From the NCBI GenBank assembly GCA_039888615.1, contig JBDQQS010000016.1: DNA of 64,000 nt; one strand, 5' to 3'. Positions 52,604-62,675 of the stretch are shown here, one piece after another. The position numbers were made by a program, and so were the translations under genes. This stretch comes from Flavimaribacter sp039888615. GTDB taxonomy: Bacteria > Pseudomonadota > Alphaproteobacteria > Rhizobiales > Rhizobiaceae. The notes under the pieces were generated by a model. That model worked only from the letters and a program-made list of their open reading frames with translations, was not told the DNA's origin and did not search any database. How positions within the stretch are numbered: position 1 is the first letter of the stretch; every line of letters starts with the position of its first letter.

Positions 52604-52786
52604 CAGTTGTGGGCATCGTGTAGTTGTTCAATTATTCCGGGATATTTGCAGCTTTCCGTGTCGCCCACAAGTTGCTTAATGATCATTGCTAGTAAAAAGA
52701 AGAATTGGCCAGAACTGCAACGAGCGGCTGGCTAAGTCTGCTGGCCGGCGCTATGAACGATCCGATTTGCAAAGTGGAGAGTTCGG

Positions 52787-53299
52787 ATGCCGTCATCACG
52801 CCGTACATTTCTTTTGCTAGCCGGCGCGGCCGTCTTGCCGGTATCCGGGTGCCTGTCCATGTCGGACGCGGATGTGCGCGACGTGCCGGTCAATGCCGGC
52901 GCAGCGGCCTCCGCCATCAATGGCCACAGGGCGAGCAAGGGACTGCCGCCTCTGCAACACGACGCCCGGCTCGATGCGGTCTCGGCCGACATGGCGCGCC
53001 ATATCGCCCGCCGAGACAGCATGAACACCCGCGCGCACAGCGCCAGAGGTCTTTCGTCGCGGCTGGATGGCGCCGGTTACCCGACCTATGCCGGCGCGGA
53101 AAATCTCGGCGCGGGCTACACGTCGCTCGGCCACGCCATGGATGGGTGGAAGGGATCGCGCGATCACGACAAGAATCTTCTGAACCGCCATGTCACCCGA
53201 TTCGGTATCGCAAGGGCCTCGCGTCTGGATGGGCGATACCGCAATTTCTGGGTGTTGACACTTGCCCGCCCGGCATCCGACGGACGTCCGACGGTCTGA
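52787..53299 (+). CDS. CAP domain lipoprotein
   Basis: A 170-residue protein. The N-terminus SSRRTFLLLAGAAVLPVSGC is a lipoprotein (possibly Tat-like, twin Arg) signal with a lipobox. The CAP (SCP/PR-1) domain has INGHRASKGLPPLQHDARLDAVS, MARHIARRDSMNTRAHSA and AENLGAGYTSLGHAMDGW, the usual pattern of conserved His and Glu. It is divergent from the MORN genes (183-bp spacer). Bacterial CAP proteins are extracytoplasmic and mostly of unknown activity. Confidence 0.87.
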   Translation: MPSSRRTFLLLAGAAVLPVSGCLSMSDADVRDVPVNAGAAASAINGHRASKGLPPLQHDARLDAVSADMARHIARRDSMNTRAHSARGLSSRLDGAGYPTYAGAENLGAGYTSLGHAMDGWKGSRDHDKNLLNRHVTRFGIARASRLDGRYRNFWVLTLARPASDGRPTV

Positions 53300-53303
53300 G
53301 CGT

Positions 53304-54560
53304 TCAGGACGAATAGGCGATCGCGTTGAGCGCCACGCCGCCGGTCGCAGCGACCAGCACGACGATCCATGGCGGTGTTTTCCATGCGGTCAACAGCACG
53401 AAGCAGGACAGCGCCAGAGCAAAATCGTAAGGTCCGTTGACCGCTCCAACAAAAACGGGATTGTAGAGCGCTGCGCCCAGAATGCCGACAACCGCCGCGT
53501 TGGCGCCGCGCATAAGGGCCTGCGCGTCAGGGCGCTTTCGAAAACTGTCCCAGAACGGTAGTACGCCAACCAGCAGCAGGAAGCCCGGGAGGAAGATCGC
53601 CACGAGGGCGATCGCGGCGCCGGCGACGCCGTGCGGTTGCGGGCCGAGAATTGCGCCAAGATAGCCGGCAAAAGTGAAGAGTGGGCCGGGGACCGCCTGT
53701 GCGGCCCCATAGCCTGCGAGAAAGTCGGAGCGACTGACCCAGCCATTTCCGACAATTTCGGTTTCCAGCAACGGCAGCACCACGTGGCCGCCGCCGAAGA
53801 CAAGAAAGCCGGCGCGATAAAACGCGTCAAATACCGCGAGTCCCTGAAGCGACCCGGACGCCGCCAGGATTGGCAGGATGACGAGCAGTACGAAAAACAG
53901 CGCGATCAGCAGCGCGCCAATCGCCCGCGGAATCATGAATTCGATGTGATGCGAGATCGCTTGCGATTGATCCCGGCACAGCAGCATCCCGCAGGCCGCT
54001 CCTGCGAGTATAGCGAGGACCTGTCCTGCAGATCCCGCGACAAAGATCACGATCAGAACGGCGCCAAGCGCAATGCTGGCGCGCGTGCGATCCGGCGTCA
54101 GAGTTCTGGCCATGCCCCAGACGGCTTGCGCCACAATCGCCACCGCCACAAGTTTGAGACCGGCGATGACGCCCTCTCCGATAGTACCCGATAGAAAGAC
54201 GGCGCCATAGGCAATGCAAATCAGAAGTATCGCGGAGGGCAGGGTAAAGGCGACCCAGGCCGCGAGTGCGCCGAGCGCTCCGCCGCGAAACAGTCCTAGA
54301 GCAAAACCCACCTGGCTTGACGCTGGACCCGGGAGAAACTGGCAAAGCGCGACAAGATCGCCATAGGCCTTGTCGTCGATCCAATTTCGCCTTGTCACCA
54401 GTTCGTCGCGAAAGTAACCAAGATGCGCGATCGGTCCGCCGAATGAGGTTAACCCGAGCTTTAGAAATGCTGTGAAAACTTCGCCAGCGCTGCCTTGAGC
54501 CGTCCGCGTGGTCGATGGTTTCGTCACTTTCTGGTTTCTCCTTGCCGAAGATGCGGTCAT
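53304..54560 (-). CDS. chrA: Chromate transporter ChrA (long-chain type)
   Basis: A 418-residue member of the CHR family with two CHR domains. The first has FLKLGLTSFGGPIAHLGYFRDELV and QFLPGPASSQVGFALG; the second has FYRAGFLVFGGGHVVLPLLE and AQAVPGPLFTFAGYLGA. About 10-12 membrane segments are visible. ChrA exports chromate by proton motive force in characterised relatives; many chromosomal copies have not been tested. It is convergent with the CAP gene, 4 bp apart. Confidence 0.92.
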   Translation of the reverse strand: MTASSARRNQKVTKPSTTRTAQGSAGEVFTAFLKLGLTSFGGPIAHLGYFRDELVTRRNWIDDKAYGDLVALCQFLPGPASSQVGFALGLFRGGALGALAAWVAFTLPSAILLICIAYGAVFLSGTIGEGVIAGLKLVAVAIVAQAVWGMARTLTPDRTRASIALGAVLIVIFVAGSAGQVLAILAGAACGMLLCRDQSQAISHHIEFMIPRAIGALLIALFFVLLVILPILAASGSLQGLAVFDAFYRAGFLVFGGGHVVLPLLETEIVGNGWVSRSDFLAGYGAAQAVPGPLFTFAGYLGAILGPQPHGVAGAAIALVAIFLPGFLLLVGVLPFWDSFRKRPDAQALMRGANAAVVGILGAALYNPVFVGAVNGPYDFALALSCFVLLTAWKTPPWIVVLVAATGGVALNAIAYSS

Positions 54561-54736
54561 GCCGGTGCTTGCGGAATGTAATAATTGTCGTATTTGGGCT
54601 GGAACGGGTTCGCAATCAAAACTATGGTCTGCCCGGTGATCCCGACTGCGATGGGAAAGGCGCCGTGAGGGTGGCCGCTTCCTGACGGTCGGCGCCGGAG
54701 CCTGAATAAATATGCTTGTTGCTGGAGAGAACGCCG

Positions 54737-55450
54737 ATGACGAACCGCTTCACTTGGTCCTGGAAGTTGCTGGTTGCTTCAGCCGTTCTCTGCTCTGTCG
54801 GATTGGCGGCGCTTGACGCCCGTGCTTCCTGCAGCAGCAATCCCGCGCCAGGCGTCGACTGGTCTGATTGCCGCAAACGCAACCTTATACTCAGCGACAC
54901 CGATCTTTCGGGAGCGAATATGAGCGGGTCGGAGTTGATCTCCACGGACCTTCGCCACGCCAAGCTGGACGGCGCCAATCTCGAAAGGGCCGATCTGCTC
55001 CGCACGGTGTTCCACGGGTCATCCCTGGTTGGAGCAAATTTCATGAAGGCCGCCGGATACAGGGCTGACTTCTCAAATGCGGATTTGACGGACGCGAGTT
55101 TCGAAAAGTCGGAGATGCAGCGGACGGGTTTCACTGCTGCGACCCTTGTCAACGTCAATTTTTCGAAGGCGTCGCTCGGTCGCGCCCGTTTCAACGACGC
55201 AACGATCGAAGACGTCAATTTTGATTTCTCGATCCTTGCCAGAGCGGATTTCCGGGGCGCTGCGATGTCCGGCTCGATCAATTTCAGCAACGCCTTTGTC
55301 TATCTGGCGCGTTTTGAGGGCGTGGATCTCACAAACGCGGAAGGCCTTGTCCAGAGTCAGATCGACATGAGCTGTGGCGATACGGAAACCGTCCTGCCCG
55401 ACGGGCTTGATCCATCCTCGGCCTGGCCCTGCAGCGACGAGGACCAGTAA
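54737..55450 (+). CDS. Exported pentapeptide-repeat protein
   Basis: A 237-residue protein with a signal peptide ending at ARAS. From about residue 50 to 205 it is a run of pentapeptide repeats of the A(D/N)LxX form (LSGANMSGSELISTDLRHAKLDGANLERADL...), expected to fold as a quadrilateral beta-helix. Four Cys residues flank the repeats (CSSNP, DC, MSCGD, PCSD), suggesting disulfides in the periplasm. GGAGAG precedes the ATG at 54737. The function cannot be assigned. Confidence 0.85.
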   Translation: MTNRFTWSWKLLVASAVLCSVGLAALDARASCSSNPAPGVDWSDCRKRNLILSDTDLSGANMSGSELISTDLRHAKLDGANLERADLLRTVFHGSSLVGANFMKAAGYRADFSNADLTDASFEKSEMQRTGFTAATLVNVNFSKASLGRARFNDATIEDVNFDFSILARADFRGAAMSGSINFSNAFVYLARFEGVDLTNAEGLVQSQIDMSCGDTETVLPDGLDPSSAWPCSDEDQ

Positions 55451-55822
55451 GCGCAAAGGGTCCAACCAGTAATGATATACGTTAGTCCACCAAATCGCTT
55501 TGCAACTTGATTCTGATTTCGACTAGGTGACTGATTACGTCGGTGGTTGCTATGTAGAATACTTTATATGAGATGCGTAACTATTGACATTGTTAATAAT
55601 TCGGCAATAGAAAGTTTAGCCGAACTAAAACCACCAAGTTTGGCCTGGATTGGAGATTGTTGAGGCGCATCTCCAATCCTCCCCGTCAATCCGAAACCTA
55701 CCTTAATATACTTGGTCTGCGCCGGTGCGCAGCAGCAGATCGTGATACTTGTGCAGAACAGATGAACCGATGTGAATCCTTTGCTGTCTTGGCGCATTAC
55801 ACCATCGAAAGCGCCCAATGAC
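55451..55822. other. Gene-free spacer with a strong stem-loop
   Basis: No gene is supported in this AT-richer convergent spacer. GGATTGGAGAT (55647-55657) pairs perfectly with ATCTCCAATCC (55669-55679) over 11 bp with an 11-nt loop. It probably ends or protects the transcript of the GGDEF-EAL gene or the pentapeptide gene; there is no long T run. Confidence 0.55.
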
Positions 55823-58459
55823 CTATCGTGTTGCGTTCTTGCCACTTTTGGGTTGAAGTTCTGCGATCTTGTGCGCGGGCATAGGTTTTCCGAAGAGAAA
55901 TCCCTGGCCGTACTGAAATCCCGCTGTGCGCAACAGCGCCGCCTGATTCTCGTTTTCGATTCCCTCCGCCGTCGAGCGCTTGCCCAGATTGTTGGCGAGC
56001 GCAGCGATCGTGCTTGCAATGATCGAAGCCTGACGATCCGACTCGATTCGGCGAACGAATGACCGATCGATCTTGATCTTGTCGAAGGGAAATTGCTGCA
56101 CATAGGTCATTGACGAAAACCCGGTTCCGAAATCATCGAGCACGATATTTACGCCCATTGCGTCAAGTGCGTGCAGTTCCTGGATCGTGTTGGGTGATGC
56201 ATGCAGCAGGGTCGTTTCGATGATCTCGATATCGAGCAGGTCGGGATCCATGTCCAGCGTCGTCAGCAACTGGTCGATCTGTTTGACCACGACGCCGTGG
56301 CCAAACTGTCGCGGCGACACGTTGAGCGCAATTCCAAGATGATGCGGCCATGTCGCAGCTTCTCGCAATCCTGTCTCGATAACCCATTCGCCGATTTCGT
56401 GTATCAGCCCGAAATCCTCGGCAAGCGGGATGAATTCGTCGGGACGCATGACCTCACCAGTTTCGCCGCCCAGCCGGATCAGCGCTTCATATCCGACACG
56501 GCTGTAGTCGGAAAGATCGACCACCGGCTGGTAGTGGAGTTCGAAGCTATTTTCCTTGACCGCAGTGTGGAGCGCCAGCAAACCCTTCTTCTTCCACGTC
56601 AGCTCCTTCGCGATTTCTTCGTCGAAGAAGCGATAGGAGCCGCGACCGGACTCTTTCATTTTGTATAGCGCGCTGTCTGCCTTGGCGACCAGAGTTTCTG
56701 CAGTGTCCTCCGGATCATCCATCATGGCGATTCCGATACTGGCCGTCACTTCGATCGATAGTCCTTCCAACTGGAATGGGCGCGATACCTTTCGGATAAT
56801 GTCCGCTGCGACTGATTCCAAACGCTTGCGATTTGTGTCGGAGCGTTTGAAGAGAATTGCGAACTCGTCGCCGCCCTGCCTTGCCACAAGGCTGGAGCGC
56901 CCGGCGCATTTCCTGATGCGTTCAGCCACAGCCTTGAGCAACTCATCTCCGATGATGTGCCCAAAACTGTCATTGATCGGTTTGAACCAGTCGATATCGA
57001 TCAGCATCAGGCCAAGGCGCGAACCGCGATTCTTTGACGTCGCAATGGCTTCTTCAAGCGACGCGTTGAGCAGCGACCTGTTTGCAAGACCCGTCAGCGT
57101 GTCGTGGTTCGCCGCGTATTCGATCCTCCTTGACGCTTCAACTTTGTCTGTAACATCCGAATAGGTCGCGACCCAGCCTCCTCCAGGCATTGGCGCATAG
57201 GTGGCGTTTACGCTCCTGCCATTTCCAAGCCGGTAGTTGAAGGAAGTCGTCGTGCCGGCTGCGAGATGTTTATCGAGGCGGTTTGTGATCTCGCTTTCCC
57301 GCACATTGACGCTGCCCCGGCGTATTTCATTTCGCAGAATCCGGCGAAAATTCATGCCCCTTTTGACTTCGCCAGCCGGTTTGTCGAAAATCTCGATGTA
57401 TCGCCTGTTCCAGAGCCTTAGATCCCCATGCTCGTCGAACACGCATACGCCTTCATGCATGTTCGCCAAGGTGATCGCCAGTTCCTCCTTGGCTTCCCGC
57501 GCCAGCCGTTCGGATTCTCTCAGCTTCAACTCGTCGTGCTTGCGGTCCGTGATGTCGCGAAAAGAACCGAAAAGGCGCACGGGCATGCCGTCCACATACG
57601 CCGCCTTGCCCACGGCGTGGACCCAGCGCCTGTTGTCGCGCGCGGTGATGAAGGGAAGTTCAAGGTCCCAGCCTGTTCCATTCTCGATGGCGCGGCTAAT
57701 GGCTTTCTCGAGAATGGGGCGGGCTTCCGGCAGATAAAATCCTATTGCCGCCTCGAGAGTTGGAATATAGTCATCGTCGACTTCGTGGATCCTTTTCGTC
57801 TGCTCGGTCCAAATCGGCTTCATGTCGTCCAGGGAGAGTTCCCAACCGCCTACGCCGGATACGGCGGCAATCTGTTCGAACAGGTCCGATTGTCGACGAG
57901 CGGCCAACATCTGCGACCGCCCGAATTGTTGTGCGTCGCGCGCTTCCACCTCGTTTTCGAAAGTGTGGACCAGCCCTTCCACGATTTGACCCAAAAGAGA
58001 AAGGCGCTCTCGTTCCTGATCGGAAAAGGTCCGGGTCCGGACATCCTTTATGCAAACCGTTCCAAGCAAATGACCATCGGTCAATCTGATCGGATAGCCG
58101 GCGTAAAACCGGATATGCGGCGGCCCCACGACAAAAGGATTGGCGCTGAAGCGCGCATCCGCCGTCGCATCTTCCACTACCATAAGCCTTCCGTGCGTCA
58201 TGGCGTGGCTGCAGAACGATTCCTTGCGCGGGATGGTTTGGAGGTCGATACCGTATCTCGCCATGTTCCACTGCTCGTTTTCGCCGATGATGGAAACAAG
58301 CGAAATGGGGCAGGAGAACAGGTCCGCCGCAAGGCGCACGACGGCGTCGAGATAGTCGGACCGCTTGGAATGCTGGATCCCGAGATATTCGATTTTCTCC
58401 AGACGAGCTTTTTCGTCAAACACATCGGCGCGCGTGTTGGAGGCTTTTGTTGACGCCAT
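55823..58459 (-). CDS. GAF-PAS-PAS-GGDEF-EAL cyclic-di-GMP protein
   Basis: An 878-residue cytoplasmic signalling protein. The order is a GAF domain (about 30-185; CSHAMTHGRLMVVEDATADARF), a PAS domain (about 205-315), a second PAS (about 335-450; NMHEGVCVFDEHGDLRLWN), a GGDEF domain with intact RQGGDEFAIL, and an EAL domain with intact GYEALIRL, NVSPRQF, DDFGTGFSS and AEGIEN. Both catalytic motifs look functional, so it may make and break cyclic-di-GMP under control of the sensor domains. No membrane segment is present. Confidence 0.92.
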   Translation of the reverse strand: MASTKASNTRADVFDEKARLEKIEYLGIQHSKRSDYLDAVVRLAADLFSCPISLVSIIGENEQWNMARYGIDLQTIPRKESFCSHAMTHGRLMVVEDATADARFSANPFVVGPPHIRFYAGYPIRLTDGHLLGTVCIKDVRTRTFSDQERERLSLLGQIVEGLVHTFENEVEARDAQQFGRSQMLAARRQSDLFEQIAAVSGVGGWELSLDDMKPIWTEQTKRIHEVDDDYIPTLEAAIGFYLPEARPILEKAISRAIENGTGWDLELPFITARDNRRWVHAVGKAAYVDGMPVRLFGSFRDITDRKHDELKLRESERLAREAKEELAITLANMHEGVCVFDEHGDLRLWNRRYIEIFDKPAGEVKRGMNFRRILRNEIRRGSVNVRESEITNRLDKHLAAGTTTSFNYRLGNGRSVNATYAPMPGGGWVATYSDVTDKVEASRRIEYAANHDTLTGLANRSLLNASLEEAIATSKNRGSRLGLMLIDIDWFKPINDSFGHIIGDELLKAVAERIRKCAGRSSLVARQGGDEFAILFKRSDTNRKRLESVAADIIRKVSRPFQLEGLSIEVTASIGIAMMDDPEDTAETLVAKADSALYKMKESGRGSYRFFDEEIAKELTWKKKGLLALHTAVKENSFELHYQPVVDLSDYSRVGYEALIRLGGETGEVMRPDEFIPLAEDFGLIHEIGEWVIETGLREAATWPHHLGIALNVSPRQFGHGVVVKQIDQLLTTLDMDPDLLDIEIIETTLLHASPNTIQELHALDAMGVNIVLDDFGTGFSSMTYVQQFPFDKIKIDRSFVRRIESDRQASIIASTIAALANNLGKRSTAEGIENENQAALLRTAGFQYGQGFLFGKPMPAHKIAELQPKSGKNATR

Positions 58460-58745
58460 TCCCGAATTTTATCCTGTGTATTGACCAATGGTAGCCACGG
58501 TCATCGAAAGTAATTCGCAGCTCATCAGAAAATTCTTAAGATGTTCCTCCCTAATAAATTGTATCAATTGAAAACGATACTTCAAAAATAGTGCGATAGC
58601 GCATCGGTCGTCGCCTTACACACACAATTGGTCCGGTGCCGGCCTATATATCGCACTGTTGCGTTCCCTTAAGAGAAATTTGTCCTCTAAACTTTTGATT
58701 CAATTGTTTTGTCTACAAATGGCTTAACCGATCCGGAGCGGCAAA

Positions 58746-60749
58746 ATGGCAAATCCACTATTTTCATCATGTGTTTCGACATCCTTGCTCGGGCGCATGG
58801 TCCGATCGTTTATCGCGGTTGTGTCGATGGCGTTGCTTCTTGCGGTTCTAGGGCTCTCTGCGTCCAGGGCTCAGGAGTTGAAGGTGCCCGATGTCGACTT
58901 CGGCGTCAGTCAATCCGACCTGCATTCCTATCTGCTCGGCAATCCGATATCGCCGCCGGATACGACCAGCCCGCGCGCGACGCTTGAAAGTTTTATCATC
59001 ATCATGCGGGAAGCCAGCCGTATTTGGCGACACGTCCGGGACGAGTTCGACCAGAGCGATCGGCCGTTTCTGACGGATGAGGAGAGACTGGAGATCAAGT
59101 ATGTCCTTGCGCTAATCGACAAGGCTGCGATGATTTTTGATCTTGAGGACATCCCGCTGACTGCGCGCGACAGGACGGCGATCGAAACGGCCCTGCAATT
59201 CCAGGAAATTCTTGATCGGATCTATATTCCTCAGATGGGAGACATACCGGGCGCGTCCGCCGGCAGTTTCCTGCACTCCTCGGCCCGCGCCGATTTGCCA
59301 GAAAGCTGGATCATTCCGAGCACCAACATCACGATTGCGCGCATGGAACAGGGACCCAGGAAGGGCCACTATCTCGTCACCGCCGAGACAGTAGAGCAGA
59401 TCCCGGATGACTACGAAGTGGTCAAGGTTTTTCCGCCAAAGGTCGATTCTGGCGAGGATCTTTACGACACTTATATTTACACGCCAGGGCAGATTGTGCC
59501 GCCCCAGTGGTTCGACCTCGTTGAACTAGGGCCAGAATGGCTGCAGAATCGCTATGGCGGACAGGCCTATTGGCAGTGGCTCGGGCTTATTCTGTCGTGC
59601 GTCGCGCCGATTTCGCTCGCGCTATTCTGGTATCGGCTTACACGATGGCGCGCTGTTCCCGTTTCCGCGAAGCGGCGGTACTTCGGACGACTGCTGGCGC
59701 CGTCCTACATGATCCTGTGTGCTTTGGTCGTTCGATATCTGTGCGAAAGCCACATCAACATCACCGGCGAACTTATGCTGGCGGTCAGCACGATAAGCAC
59801 GGCGTTTCTCTGGGGTGGACTCGCCTGGCTTTCCTTCAGATTCATGGAGCTGATTTACACCTGGGCGATACGCAATCCTGCCCTGCCAATGGAAAGTCTC
59901 GACGCCAGCCTCTTGCATACTGGTTTCCGCATCTTGAGCATGGTGATCGCCGTGGTGATCGCCGGTTACGGGGCGACGCGCATCGGAATACCGGTTTATG
60001 GCGTTATCGCCGGTCTTGGCGTCGGCGGCATTGCTATCGCGCTCGCGGCGCAACCGACGATCGAGAACTTCATCGGCGGCGTCATTCTCTATGCTGACCG
60101 CATGGTCAGGGTCGGGGAGTTTTGCGAATTTGACGATCTTTCAGGCACGATTGAGGCGATTGGCATCCGGTCGACCAGATTGCGCGCCCTCGACAGAACG
60201 GTGATCACGATCGCCAATTCGGACCTGGCAAAACGCAAGATCGTCAATTTCAGCCGCAGGGACCAGTTTCGGCTGCGGCACGATCTCGGCCTTCGCTATG
60301 AAACGTCGCCCGACCAGATGCGCGACGTCCTGATGAAGATCCGTCAATATCTTGAGGCGCATCCGCTTGTGCAGGAAGGTTTCCGGGTCCGTTTCAAGGC
60401 GTTCGGCGAATACGCCCTGCTTATAGAACTGCATGGATATGTGTCTGCGTCCGACCTTGCGGAGTTCCTCGGCGTGCAGGAAGAAATTCTCCTTAGGGTC
60501 GCCGAAATCATAGGAGACTCCGGAACGGACTTCGCCATGCCGTCCACGACGACCTATCTGACCCGGGATCAAGGGATGGACGCCGAAAAACGCGAAGCAG
60601 CCGAGCGCCATATCGCTAACTTGCGCGCCGGAAACGCATTGCCTTTCCCCGATCCGTCGCAGCAGGAAGACACCGGACCGTTCGCGGATGTTTGGCCGCC
60701 GCAGGGCAGTGTGGCGCGCAGGAAAACAGAAGGAGAAAGTCAGAGCTGA
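58746..60749 (+). CDS. Large MscS family mechanosensitive channel
   Basis: A 667-residue MscS-type protein. A signal sequence or first helix (about 19-40) is followed by a periplasmic region of about 240 residues without a known fold, then four or five membrane segments from about residue 275. The pore helix GVIAGLGVGGIAIALAAQPTIENFIGG and the adjoining beta domain (MVRVGEFCEFDDLSGTIEAIGIRSTRLR) are classical MscS. The C-terminal cytoplasmic part ends in a charged tail. Such large forms open under membrane tension and may sense additional periplasmic cues. Confidence 0.9.
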   Translation: MANPLFSSCVSTSLLGRMVRSFIAVVSMALLLAVLGLSASRAQELKVPDVDFGVSQSDLHSYLLGNPISPPDTTSPRATLESFIIIMREASRIWRHVRDEFDQSDRPFLTDEERLEIKYVLALIDKAAMIFDLEDIPLTARDRTAIETALQFQEILDRIYIPQMGDIPGASAGSFLHSSARADLPESWIIPSTNITIARMEQGPRKGHYLVTAETVEQIPDDYEVVKVFPPKVDSGEDLYDTYIYTPGQIVPPQWFDLVELGPEWLQNRYGGQAYWQWLGLILSCVAPISLALFWYRLTRWRAVPVSAKRRYFGRLLAPSYMILCALVVRYLCESHINITGELMLAVSTISTAFLWGGLAWLSFRFMELIYTWAIRNPALPMESLDASLLHTGFRILSMVIAVVIAGYGATRIGIPVYGVIAGLGVGGIAIALAAQPTIENFIGGVILYADRMVRVGEFCEFDDLSGTIEAIGIRSTRLRALDRTVITIANSDLAKRKIVNFSRRDQFRLRHDLGLRYETSPDQMRDVLMKIRQYLEAHPLVQEGFRVRFKAFGEYALLIELHGYVSASDLAEFLGVQEEILLRVAEIIGDSGTDFAMPSTTTYLTRDQGMDAEKREAAERHIANLRAGNALPFPDPSQQEDTGPFADVWPPQGSVARRKTEGESQS

Positions 60750-60761
60750 TATAAATATCAA

Positions 60762-60963
60762 TCAAGCGACGTTGGAATAATCCGCTATGGCCGGGTCGAA
60801 CGCGAACTCGGTGCGGTTTCGACCTTCCTGCTTGGCTCGGTAAAGAGCGCGGTCAGCGAGACGCAGGGCGGTCAGAAGATTGATGCCGTTTCCATCCCAA
60901 TGTCCGCCAATACTTGTCGTTACCGGCAGGGCGTCGCTATCCAGTGTGACGCGAATGGCGCAT
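60762..60963 (-). pseudogene. Remnant of a GGDEF (diguanylate cyclase) gene
   Basis: Read on the minus strand, about 66 codons match the C-terminal end of a GGDEF domain: VTTSIGG, then LTALRLADRALYRAKQEGRNR, ending at a TGA. Upstream the frame runs into a stop within a few codons and the sequence becomes AT-rich and unrelated; the GGDEF motif and the start of the gene are missing. This is therefore a truncated relic. Confidence 0.85.
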
Positions 60964-60965
60964 AT

Positions 60966-61159
60966 TCAAACAAACAATACGAGAAATATCTAATGTCATA
61001 CACTCAAAATTTCTTCCAATGGTGGAAAAGAATGCATAATAAAGATTAATACGTGCATCGAAGTAATTATTTACTTTAAGTGGGTCGAAGCATCTCTTTG
61101 CGGACTCTCACTTGAGATCGTCAAGCATGGCATCAAACGCGTGAAACAGAACGACGGGA
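60966..61159. other. AT-rich stretch without a gene
   Basis: This segment is much richer in A and T than the rest of the window and begins exactly where the GGDEF remnant is cut off. No open frame, terminal repeat or tRNA is seen. It may mark the join of a past insertion or deletion. Confidence 0.5.
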
Positions 61160-61441
61160 TCAGTTGGAGCTCTTGTACATCATCAGCAGTTCTTCACTGC
61201 CGTCTATGAAGATGTGCGGACGCATCAGGACATCGCGTTGAACAAGTGGGCGCCATCCCTCGCGTTGCCTGCGCCGGATGCTGTCCTTGTCTGTCCAGTG
61301 GAGCTTGAACCCGGAATTCTCCGCATTCTGAAAGGCGCGTTCGTTCCGAATGGCGGTCAGGGGCGCAATGATCTTTGCGTCCGCGTTTCTCCAGTCATGC
61401 CACAAATGCCTTACAAGGCCGACAATACCCTTGGAATCCAT
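61160..61441 (-). CDS. Hypothetical protein (93 aa)
   Basis: A 93-residue protein with no recognised domain. A GGAG ribosome site lies about 8 bp before the ATG at 61441, which favours expression. The protein is basic and Trp/Arg-rich in the middle (WTDKDSIRRRQREGWRPLV) and has no signal or membrane segment. It sits in the decayed zone after the mscS-like gene, opposite in direction to the SGNH hydrolase gene. Confidence 0.5.
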   Translation of the reverse strand: MDSKGIVGLVRHLWHDWRNADAKIIAPLTAIRNERAFQNAENSGFKLHWTDKDSIRRRQREGWRPLVQRDVLMRPHIFIDGSEELLMMYKSSN

Positions 61442-61782
61442 TTCCGAAGCTCCGCGTCAATTGTCCGTCTCAGTCGAGTTTCCCACGCTCGCGCCGGCGA
61501 TATTCAAAGGCCTTCCACAACGCCCCGCCGATGGCGGATCGAAAACCAGACCCGGGCAGGCGCTGTCAACCCCGAAAGTCTCGCCGAAGGGTGAGCGAGG
61601 CGACAATAATTCGCCAGTTTGGCGCCGTCGCGCGCCATATGGGTATCAGGACGAGCCTGCGCAATGGCGCGGGGAACAGTATTAATCGAGTGGGTCGGGT
61701 CTGGATTATCAAGCCGCGCTGGTTGAAACTGCCGGTCATGAAGGTCTTCCGTATCAAGAATGTCGCCTGTCGGGATCGCGGA
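61442..61782. other. Divergent spacer between the 93-aa gene and the SGNH hydrolase gene
   Basis: Short open frames cross this stretch on both strands but none shows a recognisable domain. It should contain promoters for the two divergent genes; no convincing promoter pair was picked out. Confidence 0.45.
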
Positions 61783-62526
61783 ATGCGGCGCTCGAGGCTG
61801 GCCGTCTGCATGATGGTCATGTTCTCGATCATGCCGCCCGCCAGCGCAGGCGGATCGGCCGCCCAGACCTGCCTGTCCGTCAATCGCGATCTGTCGCTTG
61901 GAACGCGGCTGCCGCGACTGGCTGCCCGTATCGACGCCGGCGGCCCGGTCAGGATCGTCGCCATCGGGTCGTCTTCGACGGTTGGTCTTTGGATGGTTCG
62001 CCCCTCTTTGACCTATCCACAGGTCATGAAGAGAGAGCTTGAAACCCTGTGGCCGGGAGTCGCGTTCGAGATCGTCAACAGTGGTCGCGTTGGCGATACG
62101 ATTCCGGGAAACATAAAACGTTTTCGGAAAGGCGTGTTCGCTCATCGACCGGATCTGGTGATCTGGCAACTGGGCTCCAATGACATTGCCTGGGGTGGCA
62201 ATATGGACGGGGTGAGGGAAGAAATTGACGCTGGCGTCGCAAGCCTGAAGGCGACCGGCGTGGATCTGATCCTGATGGATCTTCAATACGCGCCACAGGT
62301 GCTGGCGTCGCCGCATCACGCCGCCATGGAGGTCCTTATCCGCGTTGCTGCATTGCAGGAGGGCGTCGGTCTGTTCTCGCGCTTCGAAGCGATGCTCAAA
62401 TCGGTGCGGGCCGGCGTTTCGGACAGGGCGCTGGTGGCGCTGGACGGTCTCCACAATTCCCGCGAGGGATATGATTGCATCGGTCGTTTGCTGGCCCGCG
62501 CCATTCACGCGGCTGTGCAGGAGTGA
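61783..62526 (+). CDS. SGNH/GDSL-type hydrolase, exported
   Basis: A 247-residue esterase-like protein. The ATG at 61783 opens a signal peptide (MRRSRLAVCMMVMFSIMPPASAGG); an in-frame ATG at 61738 would add 15 residues. The SGNH blocks are visible: Ser in VAIGSSSTVG, Gly in NSGRVGDT, Asn in LGSNDIAWG and the Asp-x-x-His pair in LDGLHNSREG. The family hydrolyses acyl esters of lipids, sugars or peptidoglycan; the substrate is unknown. Confidence 0.87.
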   Translation: MRRSRLAVCMMVMFSIMPPASAGGSAAQTCLSVNRDLSLGTRLPRLAARIDAGGPVRIVAIGSSSTVGLWMVRPSLTYPQVMKRELETLWPGVAFEIVNSGRVGDTIPGNIKRFRKGVFAHRPDLVIWQLGSNDIAWGGNMDGVREEIDAGVASLKATGVDLILMDLQYAPQVLASPHHAAMEVLIRVAALQEGVGLFSRFEAMLKSVRAGVSDRALVALDGLHNSREGYDCIGRLLARAIHAAVQE

Positions 62527-62675
62527 CGGAAAAACCCATTCGCGCAGCTACACGTCGCGAGGGTGAAATTGTCGATCACAACGTGTAGAGGCTGATGGAA
62601 CTGCGTTAGTCCAAGAGGTGAAGAGGAATGTGGCGGCGCGAGCGCGAGACTTAAATTTAATGGTCGGAAGATTGC

